Assembly: GCA_031388245.1 (NCBI GenBank)
Contig: JANNED010000181.1
Span: 1-20,050 of the forward strand
From: JANMDU01 sp031388245
GTDB lineage: Bacteria; Pseudomonadota; Gammaproteobacteria; Burkholderiales; Burkholderiaceae_C
Length of the DNA: 20,050 nt
Direction: 5' to 3'
Positions within the stretch are counted from its first letter, which is position 1; each line of letters opens with the position of its first letter. The notes beneath the pieces were generated by a model. That model was given only the letters and a program-made list of their open reading frames with translations. It ran no database searches and was not told the origin of the DNA. Of the stretch, positions 1-7,202 are shown piece by piece. The position numbers were made by a program, and so were the translations under genes.

Positions 1-2
1 GT

Positions 3-86
3 AAAAAGATCGCCGGAGACAAACAATCCAAATCGACGCCGGAGTACATGAAGCCATCCGCCCAGGGTGCTCCGCCGGGCTTCTAA
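3..86 (+). CDS. C-terminal tail of an unidentified protein (partial at left edge)
   Basis: An open plus-strand frame enters from the left edge and ends with TAA at 84-86. It encodes 27 residues rich in Lys, Ser and Pro, ending in APPGF. The tail is too short for me to recognise a family. It would converge on rlmJ, whose stop lies 20 bp away. No hairpin with a U-tract separates the two. The frame could also be chance, since 27 open codons are not significant alone. Confidence 0.3.
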   Translation, partial: KKIAGDKQSKSTPEYMKPSAQGAPPGF

Positions 87-105
87 CCGAAGCGCGAAAA
101 AAAGC

Positions 106-1047
106 CTAGCTAGACAGCGTAAATCCCATGCCCCGCCCACGCCCTAGCTGCGCCACCACCTGTGGCAGGGCTTCTTGAAGAATTGCCTTCAAAGTATGCG
201 GCGGGTTGATGATGAACATGCCACTGGCTCTCAAACCGACCAGTTTGCTGGGCTTCTCGCCGATCGCATGCTTGGGCGGCTCTTGGCCGATGTTGAGCGT
301 GGCTTGCAGCCAAGGGCGCTTGGCTGCCACGGCCATGGTCTTGAGCTTTTTGGGCAGGCTATGCGCTTCTGGGCGGGGAATGATCGGATACCAAATCGCA
401 TACGTCCCGGTAGGGAATTTCAAAATCGCCTCTTGTATGCAGGCACTCACTTGCCCGTAATCGCTCTTCATCTCATAGCTCGGATCCATCAGCACCAAGG
501 CGCGTTTGTTGGGCGGTGGCAGCAAAGTTTTGAGTTTTTCAAAGCCATTGGCGCAATCCACCGTCACCATGCGCCCGGCATCGAGCTGCTTCACGTGGCC
601 CGCCAGCGAGCGGTAATCAGTCGGGTGCAGCTCAAAAAGCTTGAGCTTGTCAGCTTCTGGGCGCAGCAGGCGATGCATGATGAGCGGCGAGCCGGGATAG
701 ACGCGCGAATGCGTGGCATTCGTGTTGAAACTGGCCAGCGCGTCGAGATAATCTTGCAAAGCAGGCGCTATCTTTTCAGGAGCATTCTGCATAGATTTGA
801 TGCCGGCACTTAGCCCTTTTTGCTCAGAATGAGCGCCCAAGAGCAGCTTTTGCACGCCTTGCGTGGCCTCTGCACTGGTACGGGCCATGTCGCCATCCAG
901 CCGATACAGCCCTGCCCCGGCATGCGTGTCAATCACCGTGAGGCCTGCATCTTTATCCGTTAAATACTTCAGCATGGCCACCAAAGTGAGGTGTTTAAGC
1001 ACATCGGCGTGATTGCCGGCATGGAAGGCGTGGCGGTAGGAGAACAT
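106..1047 (-). CDS. rlmJ: 23S rRNA (adenine(2030)-N6)-methyltransferase RlmJ
   Basis: RlmJ transfers a methyl group from S-adenosylmethionine to N6 of A2030 in 23S rRNA. The N-terminus shows the family signature SYRHAFHAGNHADVLKH (about residues 3-19). The SAM-binding motif DTHAGAGLY is near residues 40-48, and the catalytic motif IV is DPSY at 188-191. WYPI and INPP follow later, as in E. coli RlmJ. The protein is 313 aa against 280 in E. coli; much of the excess is an insertion near residues 58-95. I chose the ATG at 1047 because the family begins M(L/F)SYRH. It has no clear ribosome-binding site. An in-frame ATG at 1071 is preceded by GGAA about 6 nt upstream and would add 8 residues. Motif IV is DPSY here where E. 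coli has DPPY. Confidence 0.93.
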   Translation of the reverse strand: MFSYRHAFHAGNHADVLKHLTLVAMLKYLTDKDAGLTVIDTHAGAGLYRLDGDMARTSAEATQGVQKLLLGAHSEQKGLSAGIKSMQNAPEKIAPALQDYLDALASFNTNATHSRVYPGSPLIMHRLLRPEADKLKLFELHPTDYRSLAGHVKQLDAGRMVTVDCANGFEKLKTLLPPPNKRALVLMDPSYEMKSDYGQVSACIQEAILKFPTGTYAIWYPIIPRPEAHSLPKKLKTMAVAAKRPWLQATLNIGQEPPKHAIGEKPSKLVGLRASGMFIINPPHTLKAILQEALPQVVAQLGRGRGMGFTLSS

Positions 1048-1137
1048 CATCACATTGTGCGTGATAAACATTTTCAATTCCGGCCATGGATCAATTCTTC
1101 TCAGAAAACTGCTGAGAAGCTGCTGCGCAGCGGCTTT

Positions 1138-3111
1138 TTAGAGCATCAATGCACGGACTGCTGCATGCAGCTGCGCCACTTCAAGTTGCGAGCCTGGAAT
1201 GGCTCCGCCCACATTCAATCCCACCCGATTGAACAAGCCTCTGCGAAACGGTCTGACCATCGCACCGTCTTGCTCGATACGGCTGAAGTAGCTGCCCCAA
1301 AGATGATTGAGCGCCATCGGGATCACGGGCGGCTCCATGCCTTGAGCCCTGCCTTGTTCCAAAATTTTCATGATGCCGCCTTTGAATTCTTGCAGTGTGC
1401 CGTCACGCGTGATACCGCCCTCGGGGAAAATGGCGAGCATGTCGCCGGCTTTCAATACTTTGCCAGCAGCAATGAAGGCGGCCTCATATGCAGCGGGATC
1501 TTCAGATTTGGGGGCAATGGGGATGGCTTTGGCAAGCTTGAAAAACCAGCCGAGCACCGGCATTTTGAAGATACGGTGATCCATCACGAAAACAATCGGG
1601 CGCGGGCTGGCGGCCATGAGCAGCACCGCATCAACAAAGCTCACATGGTTGCATGCGAGGATGGCTGCGCCGGTGGTGGGGATGTTGTCATCGCCAGTGA
1701 CTTTGAAGCGATAGATGCAGCGCGAAGCCACCCATGCGACGAAACGCAGGAAGTATTCGGGCACGAGAAGGAAGATATAGATGGCGACGACAGCGTTGGC
1801 CAGCGCGGTAAAGAGGAAAACTTGCGGGATCGTGAATTTCGCACCAACTGCACCGCCTAGGAGTGCGCCGACGATCAAGCTGCTGGCGATCATGAACAGG
1901 GCGTTCAAGATATTGTTCGCCGCAATGATGCGGGCGCGGTGCGTGGGCTGGCTGCGCAGCTGGATCAGCGCATACATGGGCACGCTGTAGAGCCCAGCAA
2001 ACAGGCTCAGCAAAAACAAATCGGCCATCACGCGCCAATGTGCGCTCACGCTGATAAATTGCATGACGCTGAGCAACTCTGCTTTTGGCAAAGACCGAGA
2101 GGCGAGATACAAATCCAGCGCAAACACGCTCATGCCCATCGCCCCCAGCGGCACCAAGCCAATCTCCACGTGCCTGCGAGAGAACACTTCACACAACAGT
2201 GATCCCGTGGCAATACCGATGGAGAAAACGACAAGCAGCAGCGAAGCCACATTGGAGCTGCCATGGAGCACGTCTTTTGCAAAGCTGGGAAACTGGCTCA
2301 AAAACACCGCGCCAAAAAACCACATCCAGCTGATGCCAAGCAGCGAGCGGAATACGACAATGTTGCCATGCGCGAGACGCAAGTTTTTCCAAGTCTCGGT
2401 GAATGGATTCCAATTGATTTGCAGGCCGGGATCCGTCGCTGGTGCATCGGGGATGTATTGAGCGGCGACTCTTCCGATGAGAGCGACCACTACACAAACC
2501 ATAGCAACATATGCAGCGCCAATGCCGGGTAAAGCGATCAAAAGGCCTCCAACAATGTTGCCTGCAAGGATGGCCACAAATGTGCCCATCTCCACCATGC
2601 CATTGCCGCCTGTGAGCTCGCGCTCACCCAGCACCTGTGGCAAATATGCAAACTTCACAGGGCCAAAGAGCGTGGAGTGCAAGCCCATCAGAAAAGTACA
2701 GCCCAGCAGCACGGGCACATTGGCATTGAAAAAGCCATAAGCCGCGATCAGCATGATCACAATTTCTAAATTTTTCACAAATCGAATGATTTTGGTCTTC
2801 TCATACTTATCGGTCAGCTGCCCACTGGTGGCTGAAAACAGCAAGAAAGGCAAGATAAACAGCGCACCAATCACCAAGCCCGCCATCGCAGGCTGCATCC
2901 AACTGATCGACAGTTGGTAGGTGACCATCACGGTGAAGGCGAATTTAAAAACATTGTCATTCGCAGCACCGGAGAATTGCGTCCAGAAAAAGGGGGCGAA
3001 GCGGCGCTGGCCAAGCAAGGCGAATTGATTGGGATGGTCGGTGTTGTGAACGCTGTGTGGGTTGGCTTCGCTCAAAGCATGCTCCTGATTATTGTGAGAT
3101 TTTGCAGACAT
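1138..3111 (-). CDS. fused MFS (LplT-like) transporter / PlsC-type acyltransferase
   Basis: The 657-residue protein joins two modules in the inner membrane. Residues about 40-455 form a multi-helix MFS permease resembling the lysophospholipid transporter LplT. Residues about 460-657 form a glycerolipid acyltransferase with the HX4D catalytic motif NHVSFVD (H489, D494) and the FPEGG motif (562-566). By family knowledge, LplT flips lysophospholipid inward and an acyltransferase re-acylates it, so the fusion probably carries out phospholipid repair. The AMP-binding acyl-ACP synthetase domain found in Aas is absent; the protein ends soon after the PlsC domain. The gene lies 108 bp after the FIST gene and 90 bp before rlmJ. 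The exact substrate is inferred, not shown. Confidence 0.85.
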   Translation of the reverse strand: MSAKSHNNQEHALSEANPHSVHNTDHPNQFALLGQRRFAPFFWTQFSGAANDNVFKFAFTVMVTYQLSISWMQPAMAGLVIGALFILPFLLFSATSGQLTDKYEKTKIIRFVKNLEIVIMLIAAYGFFNANVPVLLGCTFLMGLHSTLFGPVKFAYLPQVLGERELTGGNGMVEMGTFVAILAGNIVGGLLIALPGIGAAYVAMVCVVVALIGRVAAQYIPDAPATDPGLQINWNPFTETWKNLRLAHGNIVVFRSLLGISWMWFFGAVFLSQFPSFAKDVLHGSSNVASLLLVVFSIGIATGSLLCEVFSRRHVEIGLVPLGAMGMSVFALDLYLASRSLPKAELLSVMQFISVSAHWRVMADLFLLSLFAGLYSVPMYALIQLRSQPTHRARIIAANNILNALFMIASSLIVGALLGGAVGAKFTIPQVFLFTALANAVVAIYIFLLVPEYFLRFVAWVASRCIYRFKVTGDDNIPTTGAAILACNHVSFVDAVLLMAASPRPIVFVMDHRIFKMPVLGWFFKLAKAIPIAPKSEDPAAYEAAFIAAGKVLKAGDMLAIFPEGGITRDGTLQEFKGGIMKILEQGRAQGMEPPVIPMALNHLWGSYFSRIEQDGAMVRPFRRGLFNRVGLNVGGAIPGSQLEVAQLHAAVRALML

Positions 3112-3131
3112 GATGACTTCAACATGGGCCC

Positions 3132-3160
3132 ATCATCGGGCGATTGTGCTGCGCTGCCAA
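3132..3160 (-). promoter_or_regulatory. candidate sigma-70 promoter for the MFS-PlsC gene
   Basis: Read on the minus strand, TTGGCA (3160-3155, five of six to the -35 consensus) is separated by 17 nt from GATGAT (3137-3132, four of six to the -10 consensus). Transcription would start about 14 nt before the ATG at 3111. This is consensus matching by eye only, and it lies in the 108-bp gap after the FIST gene. Confidence 0.3.
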
Positions 3161-3219
3161 TACTGCCTTGTCAGCGCCATGCGGTAAGCCGGCGGGTGTC
3201 AGATGTTGATACTGCAATC

Positions 3220-4500
3220 TCAGGCTTCAGCCGTCAACACGGTCAGAACCCCGGTGTACCCATACAAGTTTTGATGCGCAATTTCTCCGCCGGCAAAAAA
3301 GCCCACGAGCGGTACATCGCCTAGCGCATGGCGCACGAGCTGCAGCTCTGCGCTCTCGCCCCCAAAATGAGGCCCACCACGGCCTGCGCAGCTCACGTAG
3401 ATGGCTCCTACGATCTTTTTTGAGCGGAATGGCTCATTCGCCGGCATAGAATCTGCTCGCGCCGCTATTGAATCAGTAGCATCGGTGAATTCACTGATTT
3501 CCAACTCCTCGCGAATCTCTGCACAGATACGCATCACATCGCGTCGCGCAGCCGCGCGGTTGCGCTCGCAAAACGTCAGCTCACTGCCCTCGGGCGCAAG
3601 ATCGGCCACCGCGATGCCACGCCGCAATGGATCAAGGCCCACGAGATGGCGAACGCGGGTTTCTGCCCCAAAGCGGCCTTGGCTTCGCGCCAAGCTCAGG
3701 TCATTCACACTGCCATGCGTCAAGCCGACGAAAGTTTGCTTCAAACGCTCTACCGCGCGCTGTGGCTCGCTCAGCGTGATATCCAGCTCATCAAGCAACA
3801 TATCCAGCGCCGGTTTGCCATCCAGCTCCAGCACCACATGCCCATCGCTTTGGGTGACGCGATGTGGCGTGGCAGCTTTTCCATTCTTCAAGCGAATCGG
3901 TTGGCAGCCCTGCGTCACGCGCGAAATCAAAGCGACACCCTCGCTGAAGGCCACCCCGCTCATGCCACCTTCAAACACGCCAGCATGCTGGCCACCCTGC
4001 TGGAGCGCGATTTGCGGCATGCTGCTGCGGCTGGCAGCCAAGCCGCCAAAGAGATACCCCGAGGCCGTGCGGCCAGCAAGCTCATCCAGCAGCTCGGCCA
4101 AATCTGGTGTGTGGCCATCAGCATGCACCAAAGCACTGTGCGGCTTGAAGCTGGCGTTGTTCACCAATGGCGCCACACCACTGAAGACCCGATACTGCTC
4201 GCGCGGCAGATCACACAGCATCACAGCCAGCGCCGGTTCATCAAAATACTCCACATTGTTTGCTGCGATGCCCACGCCCACCGTGCCCACCCAATCGCTC
4301 ACGTCAGGCAGTTCACGCCGCAAGTGATCGAGCATGCTTTGCGCCTCGCTCGCATAGTGATCGGTGAAATAAACAATGCCCAAACTTGAAGTCGTCGCAT
4401 GCACTGGCAGTGCCATTTGCGCTCTGAGCTGAGCAATCACGAGACCAGCAGCCATGCGCCACTGCGGATGCGTGGCGTGCGCATACGTGAAAGATTTCAT
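3220..4500 (-). CDS. FIST N/C domain sensory protein
   Basis: The protein has 426 residues. It fits a FIST-N domain (about residues 40-230) followed by a FIST-C domain (about 240-415). Recognisable parts include the N-terminal SLGIVYFTDHYASEAQ and VGTVGVGIA segments, the YLFGGLA segment, and the C-terminal FFAGGEIAHQNLYGYTGVLTVL segment. FIST is a putative small-ligand (amino-acid-like) sensing domain, often fused to kinases, cyclases or receivers. Here it stands alone with no output domain, no signal peptide and no membrane helix, so it is probably cytoplasmic. Its ATG (4500-4498) overlaps the TGA of the PhaM-like gene (4499-4497) as ATGA, with no clear ribosome-binding site, so translation is probably coupled. 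The ligand is unknown. Confidence 0.85.
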   Translation of the reverse strand: MKSFTYAHATHPQWRMAAGLVIAQLRAQMALPVHATTSSLGIVYFTDHYASEAQSMLDHLRRELPDVSDWVGTVGVGIAANNVEYFDEPALAVMLCDLPREQYRVFSGVAPLVNNASFKPHSALVHADGHTPDLAELLDELAGRTASGYLFGGLAASRSSMPQIALQQGGQHAGVFEGGMSGVAFSEGVALISRVTQGCQPIRLKNGKAATPHRVTQSDGHVVLELDGKPALDMLLDELDITLSEPQRAVERLKQTFVGLTHGSVNDLSLARSQGRFGAETRVRHLVGLDPLRRGIAVADLAPEGSELTFCERNRAAARRDVMRICAEIREELEISEFTDATDSIAARADSMPANEPFRSKKIVGAIYVSCAGRGGPHFGGESAELQLVRHALGDVPLVGFFAGGEIAHQNLYGYTGVLTVLTAEA

Positions 4501-5243
4501 GCGCGTTTTTTTGCCACTTTTTTAGAGGCTTTGAGCTGATTCCCCGGCGTATTCATTGCGCGGGATGCTATGGATTTACTCGCATTTTGTGCCGTCGTCT
4601 TGGCTGCGTTTGCAGCGGATTTAGCGGTGCTTACGGCAGAGTTCACAGCCGAGTTCATGACATTTTGGGTCATGGCTTTGGCCATGTTTTTTGTGGTGTC
4701 CATCGCAGTTTTTTTGCTTGCATCTTTCATTGCGTCCGCTGCAATTTGGCCAAACTGTTGGGTCAGCGAGCCCCAAAGTTGCATGGGATCAATCAAGCCA
4801 GTTTTTGCGGTGGAAGGCGTTGCCTTCTTCTTATTTGGTGCTGATTTTTGTGCAACGGGTTTGCCCAATGCAGTGTTCACCGCGCCAGCCACCGTCTCGG
4901 TGGCTTTGAGCTTGAAAGCATTGGCCACATCGCCCATGTTGAAATTCATGCCCTTGAGGGTAGCCAAGGTCATCTTTTGCACTTCTAGCGCCGTGATCGT
5001 CGCTTGCAGCGCTTTGGCATTTTGATCGAGCCAGAATTGCACCGTTTTGAGCTCCTGAATGCGCTTGTCCAGCTCTTCCACATTGAGCGTCGGCGCCACC
5101 CAATTGGCCGGATTGGGCATTTGCGGAATATTAGGCAAGCCGCTGGCCGCGCCTTTCATTGCTTGCGCGGCCAAGCCTTGCAAAAAATCAAAGCCGGGCA
5201 CGAATTTGCCAAAACTCGTCGCTGGGTTGTTGCTGTCGCTCAT
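4497..5243 (-). CDS. phaM: PhaM-like polyhydroxyalkanoate granule-associated protein
   Basis: The 248-residue protein matches the PhaM family. The N-terminal region (about 1-105) carries FVPGFDFLQGLA, a Trp-containing PxxW segment, VEELDKRIQELKTVQFWLDQ and LQATITALEVQKMTLATLKG. A low-complexity Ala/Lys/Thr/Ser region follows, with a basic end (KASKKVAKKRA). In Ralstonia eutropha, PhaM binds and activates PHB synthase and tethers granules to the nucleoid through a lysine-rich C-terminus; the same role is inferred here. The LIDPMQLWGSLTQQFGQIAADAM segment in the middle is a second conserved-looking block, preceding Ala-rich helices. GGAG lies 10 nt before the start. The gene overlaps the downstream FIST gene by 4 nt. 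No PHA synthase or depolymerase gene is in the window. Confidence 0.85.
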   Translation of the reverse strand: MSDSNNPATSFGKFVPGFDFLQGLAAQAMKGAASGLPNIPQMPNPANWVAPTLNVEELDKRIQELKTVQFWLDQNAKALQATITALEVQKMTLATLKGMNFNMGDVANAFKLKATETVAGAVNTALGKPVAQKSAPNKKKATPSTAKTGLIDPMQLWGSLTQQFGQIAADAMKDASKKTAMDTTKNMAKAMTQNVMNSAVNSAVSTAKSAANAAKTTAQNASKSIASRAMNTPGNQLKASKKVAKKRA

Positions 5244-5304
5244 GATGTTTTGTCTCCAGAAAAGGGTGAAGACACTTTAACGCAGGCTCAGCCTCCATGC
5301 AAAA

Positions 5305-6300
5305 TTATTTCGCTGGCACAAAATCAGTGCGAGCTATCGCGCTGGCTTGCGGTTTAGTCGCTAGCTTGTATGCGCTGGTAACCAGATCAATGTTGTTTTG
5401 CACACGCTTCATATCAATAAAGCCTAGGCCCGTTTCGGCTACGGAGGGCGTGTTCACGAAGGTCTCAAAGGCCAAACGAGCTCGCCGCCATTCAAACTGC
5501 TCGTCGGCATTGGCATCCATCTCCTTGATCGTTTTCACAGCTTCACGCGTGTTGGCCAGCGTGGCTTTCAACGCGGCGTGATACGCCTTCACAAAGCCAG
5601 CCACCGCTTTGGGGTTATCAGCTAAAAATTTTGGGTTCACCAAAATTGCATTGCCATACACACGCAATCCCAACTCATGAAACGGAAACACCGCATAGGC
5701 CGATCCTGACATGCCTTGTTTTTCAATATTCAGCATAGTGGTGAAGTAAAAGCCAGTGATGCCATCGAGCTCGCCCTTGGCAAACATTTCTTCTCGCTTG
5801 GCAGCGTCCACGTTTTCCCATTTCACGTCACCAGTTTGCGCGAGCTGGGAAAATACAGGCCAGAGCTTTCGGCCACCATCAAAAGCCGGTGCGCCAAGCT
5901 TTTTGCCAGCGAGCTGCTGTGGGCGATCTGCGCCCGATGCTTTGCGGATAAAGAGGCTTGAGGGCGTGCGCTCATAGACCATGTATACCGCCACCGGAGG
6001 TGCTGTGCCCGTATTCTTTGCAGCATGCTCAATCAGTGAGCTGAAATCACCCAAGCCCATATCGAATTCGCCGCTGGCGACTTTCGCCACCGTGGCGCCT
6101 GAGCCCGTGCCAGGTGTCAGTGCAACAGTTAGTTTCTCGGCCTGGAAGTAGCCTTTGTTGGCCAGCAGCAAAGGCGCAGCTTGGCCTTCCCAGCGCCAAT
6201 CGTTTAAGAAATTGATGCTGGTTTGCGCTTGAGCAGTGGTTAAAAAAATGCTGCACAGCATGGCTGTGCTCGCGGCATATTGGATCCATGAGCGGCTCAT
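5305..6300 (-). CDS. ABC transporter solute-binding protein, NMT1/SsuA-like
   Basis: A 331-residue exported protein. A signal peptide is visible: basic MSRSW, a hydrophobic run AASTAMLCSIFLTT, then an AQA cleavage site near residues 23-25. There is no convincing lipobox, so it should be a soluble periplasmic protein. The mature part begins with a beta strand INFLNDW, then APLLLANKGYF and the GSGATVAKVASGEFDMGLGD segment. These are typical of type II binding proteins of the nitrate/sulfonate/taurine/HMP precursor group. Three ATGs stand in a row (6306, 6303, 6300); I chose 6300 because GAAAG then sits about 6 nt upstream. The gene starts 22 nt after the crotonase gene ends, so the two are probably co-transcribed. 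No permease or ATPase gene is nearby. The ligand cannot be read from sequence. Confidence 0.82.
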   Translation of the reverse strand: MSRSWIQYAASTAMLCSIFLTTAQAQTSINFLNDWRWEGQAAPLLLANKGYFQAEKLTVALTPGTGSGATVAKVASGEFDMGLGDFSSLIEHAAKNTGTAPPVAVYMVYERTPSSLFIRKASGADRPQQLAGKKLGAPAFDGGRKLWPVFSQLAQTGDVKWENVDAAKREEMFAKGELDGITGFYFTTMLNIEKQGMSGSAYAVFPFHELGLRVYGNAILVNPKFLADNPKAVAGFVKAYHAALKATLANTREAVKTIKEMDANADEQFEWRRARLAFETFVNTPSVAETGLGFIDMKRVQNNIDLVTSAYKLATKPQASAIARTDFVPAK

Positions 6301-6322
6301 CATCATCTTTCGGTATGTTGAA

Positions 6323-7126
6323 TCAGTATTTTGCAGCACGCTTCTCGCGCAAGCTCGCCACACCTTCATGCACATCTGGCCCGGCAAAGCCCATGAATTC
6401 CAGTGCGAGGGAGGCATCAAACGCTGGCCCTGCTTGGCGCAGCCAATTGTTGAGCGCATATTTCGTCCAGCGAATCGCGGTTTGGCTGCCTGCAGCGAGT
6501 TTGTCGGCCACTTCGTAGGCGCGTGGCAGGAGCTGGTCTTCTGGCACACAAAGCGAGATCAGGCCAATGCGCTCGGCCTCAAGGCCGCTCACCGCTTCGC
6601 ACAGCAGCAAATAGTATTTTGCCTTGGCCATGCCGCACAGCAGTGGCCAGACAATTGCTGCATGATCACCTGCAGCCACGCCCAGGCGCGTGTGGCCATC
6701 CACGATTTTGGCTGTCTCCGATGCAATCGAAATATCCGCAAGCAGCCCCGCTACCAGACCTGCACCGACCGCCGGGCCATGCATCGCGCTCACAATCGGT
6801 TTGTCGCAGTTGATCACGTTGTAGACCAAATCCCGCGCCTCTTTCCACACGCGACGGCGCACCTCAAAATCCCGCGCCATATCCTCCACCAACGCCAGAT
6901 CGCCGCCGCCAGAAAAGCCCTGCCCCGCACCGCGCAACACCGCTACTTTCACCGAATCATCGCTGCTCACATCGCGCCAAATCTGCGTCAATTCGGTATG
7001 CCCCGCATGGCCTGCCGTGGGCAATTTACCATTGCTGGCTTTCATCTGAATATCTAGCACAGCATCGCCTACGCCGCGCCGCGTGATATTCAGGGTTTGG
7101 TACTGAGCGTAGTCGATGGTTTTCAT
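6323..7126 (-). CDS. crotonase-fold protein (enoyl-CoA hydratase/isomerase family)
   Basis: A 267-residue member of the crotonase superfamily that acts on acyl-CoA thioesters. The oxyanion-hole segments are visible: GFSGGGDLALV (about 70-80) and MHGPAVGAGLVAGLLAD (about 115-131). A crotonase C-terminal helix region follows, ending FAGPDVHEGVASLREKR. Aligning by eye to rat enoyl-CoA hydratase, the two catalytic glutamates (E144, E164) correspond to V125 and about H145. An Asp sits nearby in AAGDHAA (D154). Normal hydratase chemistry is therefore doubtful; an isomerase, hydrolase, decarboxylase or other crotonase reaction is possible. The start at 7126 lacks a clear ribosome-binding site. It is followed at 22 nt by the binding-protein gene. 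Confidence 0.85.
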   Translation of the reverse strand: MKTIDYAQYQTLNITRRGVGDAVLDIQMKASNGKLPTAGHAGHTELTQIWRDVSSDDSVKVAVLRGAGQGFSGGGDLALVEDMARDFEVRRRVWKEARDLVYNVINCDKPIVSAMHGPAVGAGLVAGLLADISIASETAKIVDGHTRLGVAAGDHAAIVWPLLCGMAKAKYYLLLCEAVSGLEAERIGLISLCVPEDQLLPRAYEVADKLAAGSQTAIRWTKYALNNWLRQAGPAFDASLALEFMGFAGPDVHEGVASLREKRAAKY

Positions 7127-7138
7127 GGTATTTTCAAG

Positions 7139-7156
7139 AAAAAAGGCTAACTAGCC
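7139..7156 (-). terminator. weak candidate terminator after purH
   Basis: On the minus strand GGCTA-GT-TAGCC is followed by six T residues, about 45 bp beyond the purH stop. The stem is only 4-5 bp, so strength is doubtful. It lies 12 bp before the crotonase start and could also act as an attenuator of read-through. Confidence 0.3.
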
Positions 7157-7202
7157 GGCATAAATACTGCATACTTTGCTCATCTATTTATAGCAATTTA
7201 AT

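Noticed and set aside
1097..1139. Two adjacent hairpins, the second followed by TTTTT on the plus strand
   Set aside because: The U-tract is on the plus strand, where no gene ends nearby. For the minus-strand gene the hairpins lack a U-tract. I do not call a terminator.
991..1860. Plus-strand open frame of 289 codons
   Set aside because: It lies antisense to rlmJ and the MFS-PlsC gene, both with clear family motifs. Its translation is rich in His, Arg and Cys, and no family is recognisable.
3401..4327. Plus-strand open frame of 308 codons opposite the FIST gene
   Set aside because: Ser/Arg-rich composition and full overlap with a well-supported FIST protein show it is a shadow frame.
6236..7057. 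Plus-strand open frame of 273 codons
   Set aside because: It is antisense to the crotonase gene, with Cys/His/Arg-rich translation and no domain.
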